NCBI GenBank assembly: GCA_963779485.1
Contig: CAVZYJ010000021.1
Location: 124,001-188,000, forward strand
DNA length: 64,000 nucleotides
Source of the DNA: CAVVJA01 sp963779485
GTDB lineage: Bacteria; Actinomycetota; Actinomycetes; Mycobacteriales; Jatrophihabitantaceae
Direction of reading: 5' to 3'
Under the pieces are notes generated by a model. That model was not told where the DNA came from and made no database searches. It saw only the letters and a list, made by a program, of their open reading frames with translations. Position 1 is the first letter of the stretch. The number at the start of each line of letters is the position of its first letter. Both the position numbers and the translations under genes were made by a program. Positions 48,439-57,710 of the stretch are shown here, piece after piece.

Positions 48439-49424
48439 AGCACCGCGGGCGCAGCTTCGAACGCGCGCCCGACGTGCCCGTCGGGGCGCAGGAGGCGTTG
48501 ATCCGGGCGCGCGGTTTGGTGAAGCGGTTCGGCGAATTCGAAGCCGTGCGCGGCATCGACGTCGACGTCCGGCCGGGTGAAGCCTTCGGGTTCCTGGGTC
48601 CGAACGGCGCGGGGAAGTCCTCGACGATGCGCATGATCGGCGCCGTGTCGCCGCCGTCCGGAGGCGAACTCCGGGTCTTCGGCCTGGACCCGGTGACCCA
48701 TGGATCGCAGATTCGCGCGCGCATCGGCGTCTGCCCGCAAGAGGACACGATCGACGCCGAACTTCGGGTTCGGGAGAACCTCGTCGTGTACGGCCGGTTC
48801 TTCGGACTCAGCCGCGCGCAGTGTCGAGCTCGCGCCGACGAGCTGCTCGCGTTCGTGTCGCTGACCGACCGGGCCAACGCGAGCGTGGAGTCGTTGTCCG
48901 GCGGCATGAAGCGGCGGTTGACCATTGCCCGTGCTCTGGTCAACTCACCGCAGCTGCTGCTGCTCGACGAGCCGACGACCGGTCTGGACCCGCAGGCCCG
49001 GCACCTGGTGTGGGAGCGGTTGTTCCGGCTCAAGCAGCAGGGCGTCACCCTCGTGCTGACGACGCACTACATGGACGAGGCCGAGCAGCTGTGCGACCGG
49101 CTGGTCGTCATGGACGGCGGGAAGATCGTCGCCGAGGGCTCGCCCCAAGCGCTCATCGACCAGTACTCGACGCGGGAGGTCACCGAGCTGCGCTTCCCCG
49201 ACGACGGCCACGCCGACCTGGCCGGCGCCGTCACGGATCGAGTTGGTGATCTCGCGACCCGGGTCGAGATCCTGCCCGACCGGCTGCTGTTGTACGCCGA
49301 CGACGGTGAGGCCGCGGCCGCCGCCGTCAGCCACGGTGGGCTGCATCCCACCAGCGTCTTGGTCCGTCGCTCGTCCCTGGAGGACGTGTTCCTCCGGCTC
49401 ACCGGCCGAAGCCTCGTCGACTGA
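48429..49424 (+). CDS. ABC transporter ATP-binding protein (drug/lipid export type)
   Basis: The protein is 331 residues from GTG 48429. The nucleotide-binding domain shows Walker A GPNGAGKSS, Q-loop (CPQEDTIDAELRV), signature LSGGMKRRLTIA, Walker B LLLLDEPTTGLDP and H-loop His in TTHYMDEAEQLCD. A ~90-residue C-terminal extension resembles those of DrrA/NodI-type exporters. GTG 48429 overlaps the end of the HAD gene by 10 bases; a later start near the first family-like residues (about 48,498) cannot be excluded. With the two permease genes that follow, it forms an exporter operon of unknown substrate. Confidence 0.92.
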   Translation: MAVEHRGRSFERAPDVPVGAQEALIRARGLVKRFGEFEAVRGIDVDVRPGEAFGFLGPNGAGKSSTMRMIGAVSPPSGGELRVFGLDPVTHGSQIRARIGVCPQEDTIDAELRVRENLVVYGRFFGLSRAQCRARADELLAFVSLTDRANASVESLSGGMKRRLTIARALVNSPQLLLLDEPTTGLDPQARHLVWERLFRLKQQGVTLVLTTHYMDEAEQLCDRLVVMDGGKIVAEGSPQALIDQYSTREVTELRFPDDGHADLAGAVTDRVGDLATRVEILPDRLLLYADDGEAAAAAVSHGGLHPTSVLVRRSSLEDVFLRLTGRSLVD

Positions 49425-50197
49425 TGCTCGTCCTGCGTCAGCTCGACTATTGGGCGACGGTGTACCGCCGGGTCTGGCGGGGAACCGTCGTGACCTCGTT
49501 CGTGCTGCCCCTGCTGTACCTCGCGGGGATCGGAATCGGCCTCGGGCGCTACGTCGACGACGCCGGCTCCACGGCGGCGCTCGGCGGCCTGAGCTATCTC
49601 GACTACGTGGGACCGGGACTGCTCGCGACTACGGCCATGCAGACCGCGGTCGGCGAATCAACTTATCCCGTGCTCGCGTTCTTCCTCTGGCAGAAGGTGT
49701 ACGACGCCATGATCGCCACACCGCTGCGGGTGCGCGACGTGCTGATCGGGCACCTCGGCTATGTCGTCGTTCGGTTGACGACGACCTGCGCAGTGCTGCT
49801 CGTGGTGCTCAGCATCTTCGGCGTTGTCACCTCGGTCGCCGGCGGGCTCGGCGCGGTAGCTGTCGCGGTTCTGGTCGGGCTGGCCTTCGCCACGCCCCTC
49901 TTCGCCCTGTCCGCGCGGCTGAAGAACGACAACGGCTTCGCCCTGGTCTACCGGCTTGGCCTCATCCCGATGTTCTTGTTCTCGGGCGCGTTTTTCCCGA
50001 CCTCACAGCTTCCGGCAGCGATCGCGTGGCTCGCGTGGCTCACGCCGGTGTGGCACGGGGTGGAGCTGTGCCGGGCCCTCATGACCGGACAGGCCACGTT
50101 GCTTCCGGCCCTGGGCAATATCGGCTACCTCCTACTCTGGGTCGTCGCCGGCTGGTGGCTCGCCGAACAGGCCTTCCGGCGCCGGCTGGAGCGCTGA
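49424..50197 (+). CDS. ABC-2 type permease subunit 1
   Basis: The protein is 257 residues with about six membrane helices, beginning with an amphipathic N-terminal segment (RQLDYWATVYRRVWRG). The ABC-2 signature is seen as MFLFSGAFFPTSQLP, followed by the TPVWHGVELCRALMTG loop before the last helix. Start ATG 49424 overlaps the ATPase stop by one base. Sequence and length resemble the second permease, so a heterodimer is probable. NodJ-like/daunorubicin-type exporters have this layout; the substrate is unknown. Confidence 0.9.
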   Translation: MLVLRQLDYWATVYRRVWRGTVVTSFVLPLLYLAGIGIGLGRYVDDAGSTAALGGLSYLDYVGPGLLATTAMQTAVGESTYPVLAFFLWQKVYDAMIATPLRVRDVLIGHLGYVVVRLTTTCAVLLVVLSIFGVVTSVAGGLGAVAVAVLVGLAFATPLFALSARLKNDNGFALVYRLGLIPMFLFSGAFFPTSQLPAAIAWLAWLTPVWHGVELCRALMTGQATLLPALGNIGYLLLWVVAGWWLAEQAFRRRLER

Positions 50198-50199
50198 GC

Positions 50200-51006
50200 A
50201 TGACGCCGGCTACCTTGGCGCTGCGCATCGTCCCGTGGCCAGTTGGCCGGAACGGTTGGCGACTCGTCGAGCGCAACTACGTGGTGTTCCGTCGGGGCTG
50301 GCCGGTGTTCCTCACCGGATTCCTCGAGCCGTTCTTCTATCTACTCTCCATCGGATTAGGCGTGTCGCGGCTCGTCCCCGGCTTCACCGGGCCCGGCGGA
50401 CAGCTGATCGGCTACACGGAATACATAGCGCCCGCGTTGCTGGCGACCTCGGCCATGAACGGAGCGATATTCGACTCCACCTACAACGTGTTCTTTCGGC
50501 TGAAGTACGCCAAGCTCTACGACTCCATTCTGGCGACACCATTGGGGCCACGGGACGTCGCCCGTGGGGAGGTGACCTGGGCCCTGCTGCGTGGCGGGGC
50601 GTACTCGGCGATGTTCATCATCGTCATGGCCGCGATGGGCCTCATCTCCTCGGCCTGGGCCATTCTCGCCTGGCCGGCCGCGCTGCTCATCGGGTTCGGA
50701 TTCGCCGGCGCCGGCATGGGACTCACGACGTTTATGCGGTCGTGGCAGGACTTCGAGTTCGTGCAGTTGGCCATCGTTCCGATGTTCCTGTTCTCCGGCA
50801 CGTTCTACCCGCTGAGCGCGTACCCGGAGGGCATTCGGTGGCTCGTCGAGATCACCCCGCTGTATCAGGCCGTCCACCTCGTCCGGGGGCTGACCACCGG
50901 CAACGTCGCGCCGAGCCTGTTGGTTTCCGTCGGGTACCTGCTTGCCCTCGGCCTCGCCGGGCTTCTCGTGGCCGGCCGACGGCTCGACCGGCTCCTGCTG
51001 CGGTGA
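50200..51006 (+). CDS. ABC-2 type permease subunit 2
   Basis: The protein is 268 residues with about six membrane helices. It shares with subunit 1 the MFLFSGTFYPLSAYPEGI motif and the TPLYQAVHLVRGL loop, so the two arose by duplication. ATG 50200 lies two bases after the subunit 1 stop. A start at about residue 1 is supported by the charged N-terminus before the first helix. The gene ends 2 bases before the convergent DUF4439 gene. Confidence 0.9.
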   Translation: MTPATLALRIVPWPVGRNGWRLVERNYVVFRRGWPVFLTGFLEPFFYLLSIGLGVSRLVPGFTGPGGQLIGYTEYIAPALLATSAMNGAIFDSTYNVFFRLKYAKLYDSILATPLGPRDVARGEVTWALLRGGAYSAMFIIVMAAMGLISSAWAILAWPAALLIGFGFAGAGMGLTTFMRSWQDFEFVQLAIVPMFLFSGTFYPLSAYPEGIRWLVEITPLYQAVHLVRGLTTGNVAPSLLVSVGYLLALGLAGLLVAGRRLDRLLLR

Positions 51007-51008
51007 GG

Positions 51009-51464
51009 TCAGCTTCCGGGAAAGGGCACGGTGGATTGTGCCGGGTGCAGGATGCGCCGCCACCGCGTCGCCCGGATCGCGCTGGCCGTCAGCGCAGCGC
51101 CCGCCGCCTGGCGCAGCCCGGCGGGGGCGGGGCCTGAGGCCGCGGCAGTTACCAGGTACCGCCAGGCGGCGGCGCAGCTGCTCTCGGTCCCGAGGGCCAG
51201 TCGCTGGGCGTCGACCGATCCCGCTAGCGCGAACGGGAGTGGGTAGTCAGCCTGCGGAGGTGCGGGCGGCTGCCCGGCGGCGGCAAGCGCGGCAGCGGTG
51301 CGGTCGCGTAGCTCTCGATGCTGCTCCTCGAGAGCCCGCGCGAGGGCGATGTCTCCCGGTTCGGTCAGTCGAGGGCCAAGCGCGCCGTAGTAGAACACCG
51401 CCGCGTACTCGGCCGCCAACGCCGCCTGCCACGCCGCGGCCAGTGCCGCGCTCGGCCGGGTCAC
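51009..51464 (-). CDS. DUF4439 ferritin-like protein
   Basis: The protein is 151 residues, helical, with an Ala-rich ferritin-like fold. Carboxylate/His residues in WQAALAAEYAAVFYYG and LARALEEQHRELRDR are the likely metal or structural ligands. It matches the small actinobacterial DUF4439 family; the M. tuberculosis neighbour Rv2844 beside rimP is an equivalent. No function is known. Its start overlaps the upstream gene's stop by 4 bases, so the two are coupled. Confidence 0.85.
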   Translation of the reverse strand: MTRPSAALAAAWQAALAAEYAAVFYYGALGPRLTEPGDIALARALEEQHRELRDRTAAALAAAGQPPAPPQADYPLPFALAGSVDAQRLALGTESSCAAAWRYLVTAAASGPAPAGLRQAAGAALTASAIRATRWRRILHPAQSTVPFPGS

Positions 51465-51958
51465 GCGAGGATCTCGGCATGCGTGGCCTCGCAGGCCGCG
51501 ATGCTGGCGAGCAGTCCCGCGTTGCTACCCGCGGCGGTCAGCGCCGCCGCTGCGGTTGCTCGCGAGGCGGCGAGTTCGGCGACGCGCACGCCGGCCACGC
51601 CGGCCGAGTTCGGCGCCGGCGGCGTGGGACTCGATCCACTGCTCGCCGCTGACCGCGGGTAGCGGGCGGCCAAGGCCTGCAGGACCTGCAGATGGGCCAG
51701 GTGGTCGGCCCGGAGGGGCGCCAGCCGGATGCGGAGCGTGGCGTCAGTGCGTCCGGCGGCGGCGATGCCAGCCAGCAGCTGCTGCTCCCGAGCGAGCGCG
51801 TCCGGCAGCCAGTCAGGTGGACCGGGGGGATGCCCGCTGACGGTGTCCGGTCGGGCGACGGCCACGATCACCCCTCCGGCCGCTGCCGCGGTCACGACAC
51901 CGGCGCAGCCGAGCCAGGCCCGCCGGGACATCAGCCGGGGAGACTCGGAACGGGTCAC
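51461..51958 (-). CDS. Exported or lipid-anchored Ala-rich protein (Rv2843-like position)
   Basis: The protein is 165 residues. An SRRAWLGCAG segment followed by a hydrophobic stretch forms a Tat-like signal with a possible but imperfect lipobox (Leu-Gly-Cys). The rest is Ala/Arg/Pro-rich with a helical bundle-like HLAHLQVLQALAARYP. It lacks a recognised domain. The start GTG 51958 is preceded by no strong ribosome-binding site. It overlaps and is translated with the DUF4439 gene, and its place beside rimP is conserved in mycobacteria. Confidence 0.75.
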   Translation of the reverse strand: MTRSESPRLMSRRAWLGCAGVVTAAAAGGVIVAVARPDTVSGHPPGPPDWLPDALAREQQLLAGIAAAGRTDATLRIRLAPLRADHLAHLQVLQALAARYPRSAASSGSSPTPPAPNSAGVAGVRVAELAASRATAAAALTAAGSNAGLLASIAACEATHAEILA

Positions 51959-52086
51959 GGGGACTCAGTCTCCCAGAGGCTCTAAGCTCGCTAGCGAGGT
52001 TGCCGCACGCGTGAGGTCGTCGTCGTCGACTGGGGGTTCGCAGCGCGAGCAATCGGCACAACTGCACATGTCAGGAGGATTGTCCG

Positions 52087-52584
52087 ATGCCCGCGCCGGC
52101 AGGTCGATCCACAGCGGAGCAGCGCAAGCACCTGCTCGCGCTACTGACTCCGGTCGTCGCCGCATCCGGGCACGACCTCGAGGACGTGTCGGTGCAAGTG
52201 ATCGGCCGCCGCAGTGTCGTGAAGATTGTCATAGACCGTGACGACGGCGTGGACCTCGACGGCATCGCCGAGGTGAGCCGGGCCGTCTCCTCGACGATGG
52301 ACGATCAGGCAAACGATCCGTTCGCTGGACCGTACGTTCTCGAGGTCAGCTCACCCGGAGTAGATCGCCCACTCACCGAGCGTCGACACTGGGCGCGTGC
52401 CGTTGGTCGCCTGGTCACCGTCAACGGCGTGGCGGGACGCGTCCTGTCCACCGGTGACACGGGCGTCGAGCTCCAGTCCCGTGACGGCACGCGGACCATT
52501 GGCTGGGACGAGCTCGGTCCGGGCGCCGTCCAGGTGGAATTCAATCGGAAGGCCGCGTTCGACGACGACAGGGCGGAGGGATGA
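52087..52584 (+). CDS. rimP: Ribosome maturation factor RimP
   Basis: The protein is 165 residues. The N-terminal domain has LTPVVAASGHDLEDVSVQVIG, followed by VVKIVIDRDDGVDLDGIAEVSR and FAGPYVLEVSSPGVDRPL; a C-terminal SH3-like domain closes it. It is needed for 30S assembly. ATG 52087 has the Shine-Dalgarno CAGGAGGA. It is the first gene of the rimP-nusA-ylxR-infB-rbfA operon. Its last bases overlap the nusA start (ATGA). Confidence 0.95.
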   Translation: MPAPAGRSTAEQRKHLLALLTPVVAASGHDLEDVSVQVIGRRSVVKIVIDRDDGVDLDGIAEVSRAVSSTMDDQANDPFAGPYVLEVSSPGVDRPLTERRHWARAVGRLVTVNGVAGRVLSTGDTGVELQSRDGTRTIGWDELGPGAVQVEFNRKAAFDDDRAEG

Positions 52585-53630
52585 GCGTGGTCCACGTTGA
52601 CATCGCAGCCTTGCGCAGCATCGAGCGCGAGAAGGAAATTGCGTTCGACACGATCATCGACGCGCTCGAGACCGCGCTGCTCAGCGCTTACAAGCACACG
52701 CCGCACTCCATGCCTCATGCCCGGGTCGTCATCGACCGCAAGACCGGTGAGGTCGTCGTCTGGGCGCAGGAACTCGACGCGGATGGTGCTCTGATCGAAG
52801 AGTTCGACGACACTCCGAACGACTTTGGCCGGATTGCCGCCACAACCGCTCGGCAGGTCATTCTGCAGCGGCTACGAGACGCCGAGCACGATCTCACCTA
52901 CGGGGAGTACTCCGGTCGGGAAGGCGACATCGTCACCGGCGTGGTCCAAGCCGACGCCCAGGCCGCCCAACGCGGGTTAGTCCTGGTCGACATCGGCAAG
53001 ATCGAGGCGATCCTGCCGCCGTCGGAGCAGGTGCCCGGGGAGGAGTATCCGCACGGCGTCCGCCTCAAGTGTTACGTCGTCGAGGTCGCTCGCGGGCTGC
53101 GCGGGCCCCAGGTCACGGTCAGCCGTACGCATCCCAACCTTGTCAGGAAGCTGTTCGCGCTCGAGGTTCCGGAGATCGCCGACGGCAGCGTGGAGATCGT
53201 CGGCGTCGCGCGCGAGGCCGGCCATCGCAGCAAGATCGCGGTGCGGAGCTCAGTACCGGGACTCAACGCAAAAGGGGCATGTATCGGCCCGATGGGCCAG
53301 CGCGTCCGCAACGTGGTCGCCGAACTGCACGGCGAGAAGATCGACATCATCGACTGGGCCGAGGATCCGGCCAGCTATGTCGGCAACGCGCTCTCACCGG
53401 CCACGACGATCTCCGCGCAGATCGTCGACCTGGCCAACCAGTCCGTCCGGGTCGTCGTGCCTGACTTCCAGCTGTCACTGGCCATCGGCCGGGAAGGGCA
53501 GAATGCGCGGCTCGCGGCGCGGCTGACCGGCTGGCGCATCGACATTCACAGCGATGCGGAGCCCGCGCCCTCGACCAGTCGGGTCGACACCGCCCGCGTG
53601 GAACCCAGGCGGCCCGGCGCCGGGGAGTAG
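52581..53630 (+). CDS. nusA: Transcription elongation/termination factor NusA
   Basis: The protein is 349 residues, the short actinobacterial form. The N-terminal RNA-polymerase-binding domain is followed by an S1 domain (EGDIVTGVVQADAQAAQRGL). Two KH domains come next: GPMGQRVRNVV, then FQLSLAIGREGQNARLAARL. A short acidic tail ends it. The ATG overlaps the rimP stop, so translation is coupled. ylxR follows, with its GTG one base after the nusA stop. Confidence 0.95.
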   Translation: MSVVHVDIAALRSIEREKEIAFDTIIDALETALLSAYKHTPHSMPHARVVIDRKTGEVVVWAQELDADGALIEEFDDTPNDFGRIAATTARQVILQRLRDAEHDLTYGEYSGREGDIVTGVVQADAQAAQRGLVLVDIGKIEAILPPSEQVPGEEYPHGVRLKCYVVEVARGLRGPQVTVSRTHPNLVRKLFALEVPEIADGSVEIVGVAREAGHRSKIAVRSSVPGLNAKGACIGPMGQRVRNVVAELHGEKIDIIDWAEDPASYVGNALSPATTISAQIVDLANQSVRVVVPDFQLSLAIGREGQNARLAARLTGWRIDIHSDAEPAPSTSRVDTARVEPRRPGAGE

Positions 53631-53631
53631 A

Positions 53632-54048
53632 GTGACCTTGGTCGTCCGGCCGACGTCGGCATCTGCCGCTGCACTCGGACCGGGCCCGGCAGCGCCGGGT
53701 CCGGTGCGAACCTGCATCGGTTGCCGCCAACGGGCGGCGGCTACCGAGTTGCTTCGCGTGGTCGTGGCTTCGCGCCCGACCGGCACTGGTGACGGATCGG
53801 CTGAGGTCGATGCCGCGCCGGTGCGGGTTGTGCCGGATCCCCGCCGTCGTGCGCCCGGTCGCGGTGCATCGCTGCATCCCGATCCGGGCTGCGTGGCACT
53901 CGCCGAACGGCGACGATCGTTCGCTCGGGCGCTTCGCGTCTCGGGTCCGGTCGATCTCACCGCGGTACGCGAGTACGTTTCCAGCGGTTCGGATGGCACC
54001 ATCGCATCGGGCGAACAACCTCGCCCGGGCACCCGTAGGGAGCTGTGA
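53632..54048 (+). CDS. ylxR: YlxR family RNA-binding protein
   Basis: The protein is 138 residues from GTG 53632. The ylxR (DUF448) core is PVRTCIGCRQRAAATELLRVV with a GRGASLHPDPGC segment and ALRVSG near the end. In this species ~22 extra residues precede the core. It is a small basic nucleic-acid-binding protein of uncertain role; in Bacillus it affects RNase P and transcription. It lies between nusA and infB as in nearly all bacteria. Confidence 0.87.
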   Translation: MTLVVRPTSASAAALGPGPAAPGPVRTCIGCRQRAAATELLRVVVASRPTGTGDGSAEVDAAPVRVVPDPRRRAPGRGASLHPDPGCVALAERRRSFARALRVSGPVDLTAVREYVSSGSDGTIASGEQPRPGTRREL

Positions 54049-54097
54049 ATGGCAATGGGCACTCGATGAAGCGCCAGCGATGAGCACGTCCCCCGAC

Positions 54098-54103
54098 TAA
54101 CGT
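54098..54103 (+). promoter_or_regulatory. Possible internal -10 box before infB
   Basis: TAACGT lies 39 nt before GTG 54143 and would give a ~33-nt leader with the Shine-Dalgarno GAAGGAG. No matching -35 is visible, so the operon's main promoter is likely upstream of rimP. Confidence 0.3.
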
Positions 54104-54142
54104 GACCGCGCGGGAAGCCGCCGGTCCCCTCGAAGGAGTCCA

Positions 54143-56890
54143 GTGGCAGGCAAGGCCCGCGTACATGAGCTCGCCAAGGAGCTCAACGTCTCGAGCAAGG
54201 ATGTACTCGCCAAACTCAGCGAACTCGGCGAGTTCGTAAAGAGCGCTTCGTCGACGGTCGAGGCCCCGGTGGCTCGGCGGCTGCGGGAGGCCTTTCCGCC
54301 GGCGCCCACGGCGGAGCCAGCTCCAGCCCCCGCGCAGCCAGCACCGACGTCGCCGGAACCGACGCCCGCTCCGGCGCCCGAACCCGTCGTGGTTGCAGCG
54401 CCGAGCCCGACGGTCGAGGTGGTGGCCACCCCGACCGTGGTTACCCCACCGGCGCCGATCCCTCCGCCGCCCAGTCCGGTGACGGGCGCTCCCCGGCCGG
54501 GCGCGCCGCGGCCCGGACCCCGAGTCGGCAACAACCCCTTCGGTGTCGGCGGTGGCGGCGCCGCTGCGCCCCGACCGGTCGGCCCCCGACCGAGCCCCGG
54601 ACCTACGGCCATGCCGCCCCGTCCCGCCGGACCGGGCATCACCCGAGCGGGCAGCGGCGGTCCCCGTCCCAACCCGGGCATGATGCCGTCGCGGCCCGGG
54701 TCGGGCCAGGGCGGTCGCCCGGCCTTCGGCCCTGGCGCCCGCGGCGCCGGCCCCGGCGGCCCGGCGACCCGTCCCGGCGGCCCGGCCGGCCGACCCGGCG
54801 CGCCGGGAACCGGCCGTCCCGGCGGAGGTAGTGGCAGCGGCGGTTATCGGGGCACGCCCGGCGGCGGCGGAGCGCCTGGCGGTGCAGCTCCGGGTGGCTT
54901 CCGTCCCGGACCGGGTGGCCGACCCGGTGCCGGCGGGCGCGGCCGCGGAGCGGGCACGGCCGGCGCATTCGGCCGGGCGGGAGGTCGGCCGACCCGGGGA
55001 CGCAAGAGCAAGAAGCAGCGTCGTCAGGAATTCGACAACATGTCTGCCCCCACGATCGGTGGTGTGCAGGTGCCGCGCGGCAACGGCGAGGTCCTGCGGC
55101 TACCACGCGGTGCCTCGCTGTCAGACTTTGCGGAGAAGATCGACGCCAACCCGGCGTCCCTCGTGACGATCCTGTTCCACCTGGGCGAGATGGTGACCGC
55201 CACCCAGTCGGTCAACGAAGACACCCTGCAACTGCTCGGGGCGGAGCTGAACTACACCGTCCAGGTCGTCAGTCCGGAGGACGAGGACCGCGAGCTGCTC
55301 GAGTCGTTCGATCTGACCTTCGGTTCGGACGAGGGTGACGAGGAAAACCTGGTCGCCCGGCCGCCTGTGGTCACGGTCATGGGCCACGTCGACCACGGAA
55401 AGACTCGGCTGCTGGACGCCATCCGCAAGACGAACGTGGTCGCCGCCGAGGCCGGCGGTATCACTCAGCACATCGGTGCCTACCAGGTTCGGGTGGAGCT
55501 CGAAGGCAATTCGCGTGCCATCACCTTCATCGACACCCCGGGCCACGAGGCGTTCACGGCCATGCGGGCCCGCGGCGCTTCGACGACCGACATCGTCGTG
55601 CTGGTCGTGGCCGCCGACGACGGCGTGATGCCGCAGACCATCGAGGCGCTCAACCACGCTCAGGCGGCTGACGTCCCGGTCGTGGTGGCGGTCAACAAGA
55701 TCGACAAGGAGGACGCCAACCCGGCCAAGGTGCGCCAGCAGCTCACCGAGTACGGGTTGGTTGCCGAGGAGTACGGCGGCGACACGATGTTCATCGACGT
55801 CTCGGCGCGTGCCAACCTCAACATCGACGGGCTGCTCGAAGGCATCCTGCTGACGGCGGACGCCTCGTTGGATCTGCGGGCGAATCCGGACCAGGACGCC
55901 CAGGGCATCATCATCGAGGCTCGGTTGGACCGCGGCCGCGGGCCGGTGGCGTCCCTGCTGGTGCAACGCGGCACGCTGCACATCGGCGACTCGGTGGTCG
56001 CGGGCGACGCCTTCGGGCGGGTGCGCGCCATGCTGGACGAGAACGGCGAGCCGGTCGATACCGCAGGTCCGTCGCGGCCGGTGCAGGCCCTCGGCCTGAC
56101 CTCGGTGCCCGGCGCCGGCGACTCGTTCCTGGTTGTCGACGAGGACCGGGTCGCGCGACAGATCGCCGACCGTCGGCAAGCCCGCGAGCGCAATGCTCAG
56201 TTGGCGGCCACCCGACGCCGGATTTCGCTCGACGATCTCGACCGGGCCTTCGCTGCCGGGGAGGTGCAGCAGCTCAACCTGATCATCAAGGGCGACGTCT
56301 CTGGCTCGGTCGAGGCGCTCGAGGACGCGCTCGTGAAGATCGACATCGGCGAGAACAGCGATCAGGTCTCGTTGCGGGTGATCGGTCGTGGGGTTGGCGC
56401 AATCAACGAGAACGACATCAACCTCGCTATCGCGTCGAACGCTGTGATCATCGGCTACAACGTCCGGCCGGCCGGAAAGGCGGGCGAGGCCGCGGTACGC
56501 GAGGGTGTCGACATCCGGTACTACACCGTGATCTACCAGGCCATCGATGAGATCGAGGCCGCGCTGAAGGGCATGCTCAAGCCGGAGTTCGAGGAGGTCC
56601 AGCTCGGCACCGCCGAGGTCCGCGAGGTGTTCCGGGTGCCGCGCGTCGGCAACGTCGCGGGCGCAATCGTCCGGTCCGGAACCATCCGCCGGCACAGCAA
56701 GGCGCGGCTCATCCGCGACGGGGTCGTGGTTGCCGACAACCTGGCCGTGGACTCGCTGAGGCGATTCAAGGACGACGCAACCGAGGTGCGGGAAGGCTTC
56801 GAATGCGGTATCGGGTTGGGCGCCTACAACGACATCAAGATCGGAGACACGATCGAGACATTCGAGCTGCGCGAGAAGCCGCGTACCTGA
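54143..56890 (+). CDS. infB: Translation initiation factor IF-2
   Basis: The protein is 915 residues. An IF2_N domain (VHELAKELNVSSKDVLAKL) is followed by a long Gly/Pro-rich linker (about residues 55-285). A second IF2_N comes next, then the GTPase. G1 is GHVDHGKT near residue 415, G2 GGITQHIGAYQV, G3 DTPGHEAF and G4 NKID. Domains II, III and IV follow, and the C-terminal part binds fMet-tRNA. Start GTG 54143 has a GAAGGAG ribosome-binding site. The linker is unusually rich in Gly-Pro-Arg, as in high-GC actinobacteria. Confidence 0.97.
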   Translation: MAGKARVHELAKELNVSSKDVLAKLSELGEFVKSASSTVEAPVARRLREAFPPAPTAEPAPAPAQPAPTSPEPTPAPAPEPVVVAAPSPTVEVVATPTVVTPPAPIPPPPSPVTGAPRPGAPRPGPRVGNNPFGVGGGGAAAPRPVGPRPSPGPTAMPPRPAGPGITRAGSGGPRPNPGMMPSRPGSGQGGRPAFGPGARGAGPGGPATRPGGPAGRPGAPGTGRPGGGSGSGGYRGTPGGGGAPGGAAPGGFRPGPGGRPGAGGRGRGAGTAGAFGRAGGRPTRGRKSKKQRRQEFDNMSAPTIGGVQVPRGNGEVLRLPRGASLSDFAEKIDANPASLVTILFHLGEMVTATQSVNEDTLQLLGAELNYTVQVVSPEDEDRELLESFDLTFGSDEGDEENLVARPPVVTVMGHVDHGKTRLLDAIRKTNVVAAEAGGITQHIGAYQVRVELEGNSRAITFIDTPGHEAFTAMRARGASTTDIVVLVVAADDGVMPQTIEALNHAQAADVPVVVAVNKIDKEDANPAKVRQQLTEYGLVAEEYGGDTMFIDVSARANLNIDGLLEGILLTADASLDLRANPDQDAQGIIIEARLDRGRGPVASLLVQRGTLHIGDSVVAGDAFGRVRAMLDENGEPVDTAGPSRPVQALGLTSVPGAGDSFLVVDEDRVARQIADRRQARERNAQLAATRRRISLDDLDRAFAAGEVQQLNLIIKGDVSGSVEALEDALVKIDIGENSDQVSLRVIGRGVGAINENDINLAIASNAVIIGYNVRPAGKAGEAAVREGVDIRYYTVIYQAIDEIEAALKGMLKPEFEEVQLGTAEVREVFRVPRVGNVAGAIVRSGTIRRHSKARLIRDGVVVADNLAVDSLRRFKDDATEVREGFECGIGLGAYNDIKIGDTIETFELREKPRT

Positions 56891-56950
56891 CGGGTAGTGG
56901 ACGTCGACCCGAGCCGGCCATAGGGCCGGACCGGCGAGGAGGCGTGACGC

Positions 56951-57250
56951 GTGGTGGTCGGGACCCTCGTGGTCGACCTACGGCTTGGCGACGTGCACTC
57001 GCTGAAGGAGAAGCGGTCCGTCGTCCGGCCCATCGTCGCCGACCTGCGCCGGCGCTTCTCCGTCGCGGCGGCCGAGACCGGGCACGCCGACCTGCACCGA
57101 CGGACCGAGATCGGTGTCGCGGCGGTGGCATCAACCCATCAGCACGTGGTCGACGTGCTCGAGCAGTGCGAGCGTCTCGTCGCCGGCCGACCCGAGGTGG
57201 AGGTGTTGGTTGCGCGCCGGCGGGTATTCGACGACGACGACCTCGAGTGA
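56951..57250 (+). CDS. DUF503 family protein
   Basis: The protein is 99 residues. The family pattern is VGTLVVDLRLGDVHSLKEKRSVVR near the N-terminus, then FSVAAAETG and a VVDVLEQCERLV helix. DUF503 (YlxP-like) proteins sit between infB and rbfA in many bacteria; the function is unknown, though binding to RNA or ribosomes is suspected. GTG 56951 is preceded by a GGAGG-like run. It is followed by rbfA after a 19-bp gap. Confidence 0.93.
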   Translation: MVVGTLVVDLRLGDVHSLKEKRSVVRPIVADLRRRFSVAAAETGHADLHRRTEIGVAAVASTHQHVVDVLEQCERLVAGRPEVEVLVARRRVFDDDDLE

Positions 57251-57269
57251 GAGAACAGGAGAACCGGCG

Positions 57270-57710
57270 ATGGCCAACACGGGGCGGGCCCGCAAACTGT
57301 CCGAGCGGATCAAGCACATCGTGGCCTCGATGCTGGAGATGCAGGTCAAGGACCCTCGACTCGGCATGGTGACGATCACCGACGTCCGCATAACCGGTGA
57401 CCTGCACGACGCGACCATTTTCTACACCGTCTTCGGCAGCGATGACGACCGGTTGGCCACCGCGGCGGCACTGGAGTCGGCGAAGGGAGTGCTGCGCAGT
57501 GAGGTCGGGCGGCAGACCGGTGTGCGGTTCACGCCAACTCTGACCTTCGTGCTCGATTCGCTGCCCGAGGACGCGCAGCACATCAACGAACTCCTTGCGG
57601 TCGCGGCTCAGCACGATGCTCGTGTGGAGCGGGCGCGAGCTGGGGCGCGGCCGGCCGGAGATCCTGACCCCTATCGCAAGCCCCGCGATGTCGACGAGGT
57701 CGATGGCTGA
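57270..57710 (+). CDS. rbfA: 30S ribosome-binding factor RbfA
   Basis: The protein is 146 residues. The KH-type fold shows KLSERIKHIVASMLEMQVKDPRLG, VTITDVRITGDLHDATIFYTVF and VRFTPTLTFVLDSLPEDAQHINELL. A ~25-residue polar tail follows. It binds 16S rRNA helix 1 in the final 30S maturation steps. ATG 57270 has a GGAG ribosome-binding region. The GNAT gene start overlaps its end by 8 bases. Confidence 0.96.
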   Translation: MANTGRARKLSERIKHIVASMLEMQVKDPRLGMVTITDVRITGDLHDATIFYTVFGSDDDRLATAAALESAKGVLRSEVGRQTGVRFTPTLTFVLDSLPEDAQHINELLAVAAQHDARVERARAGARPAGDPDPYRKPRDVDEVDG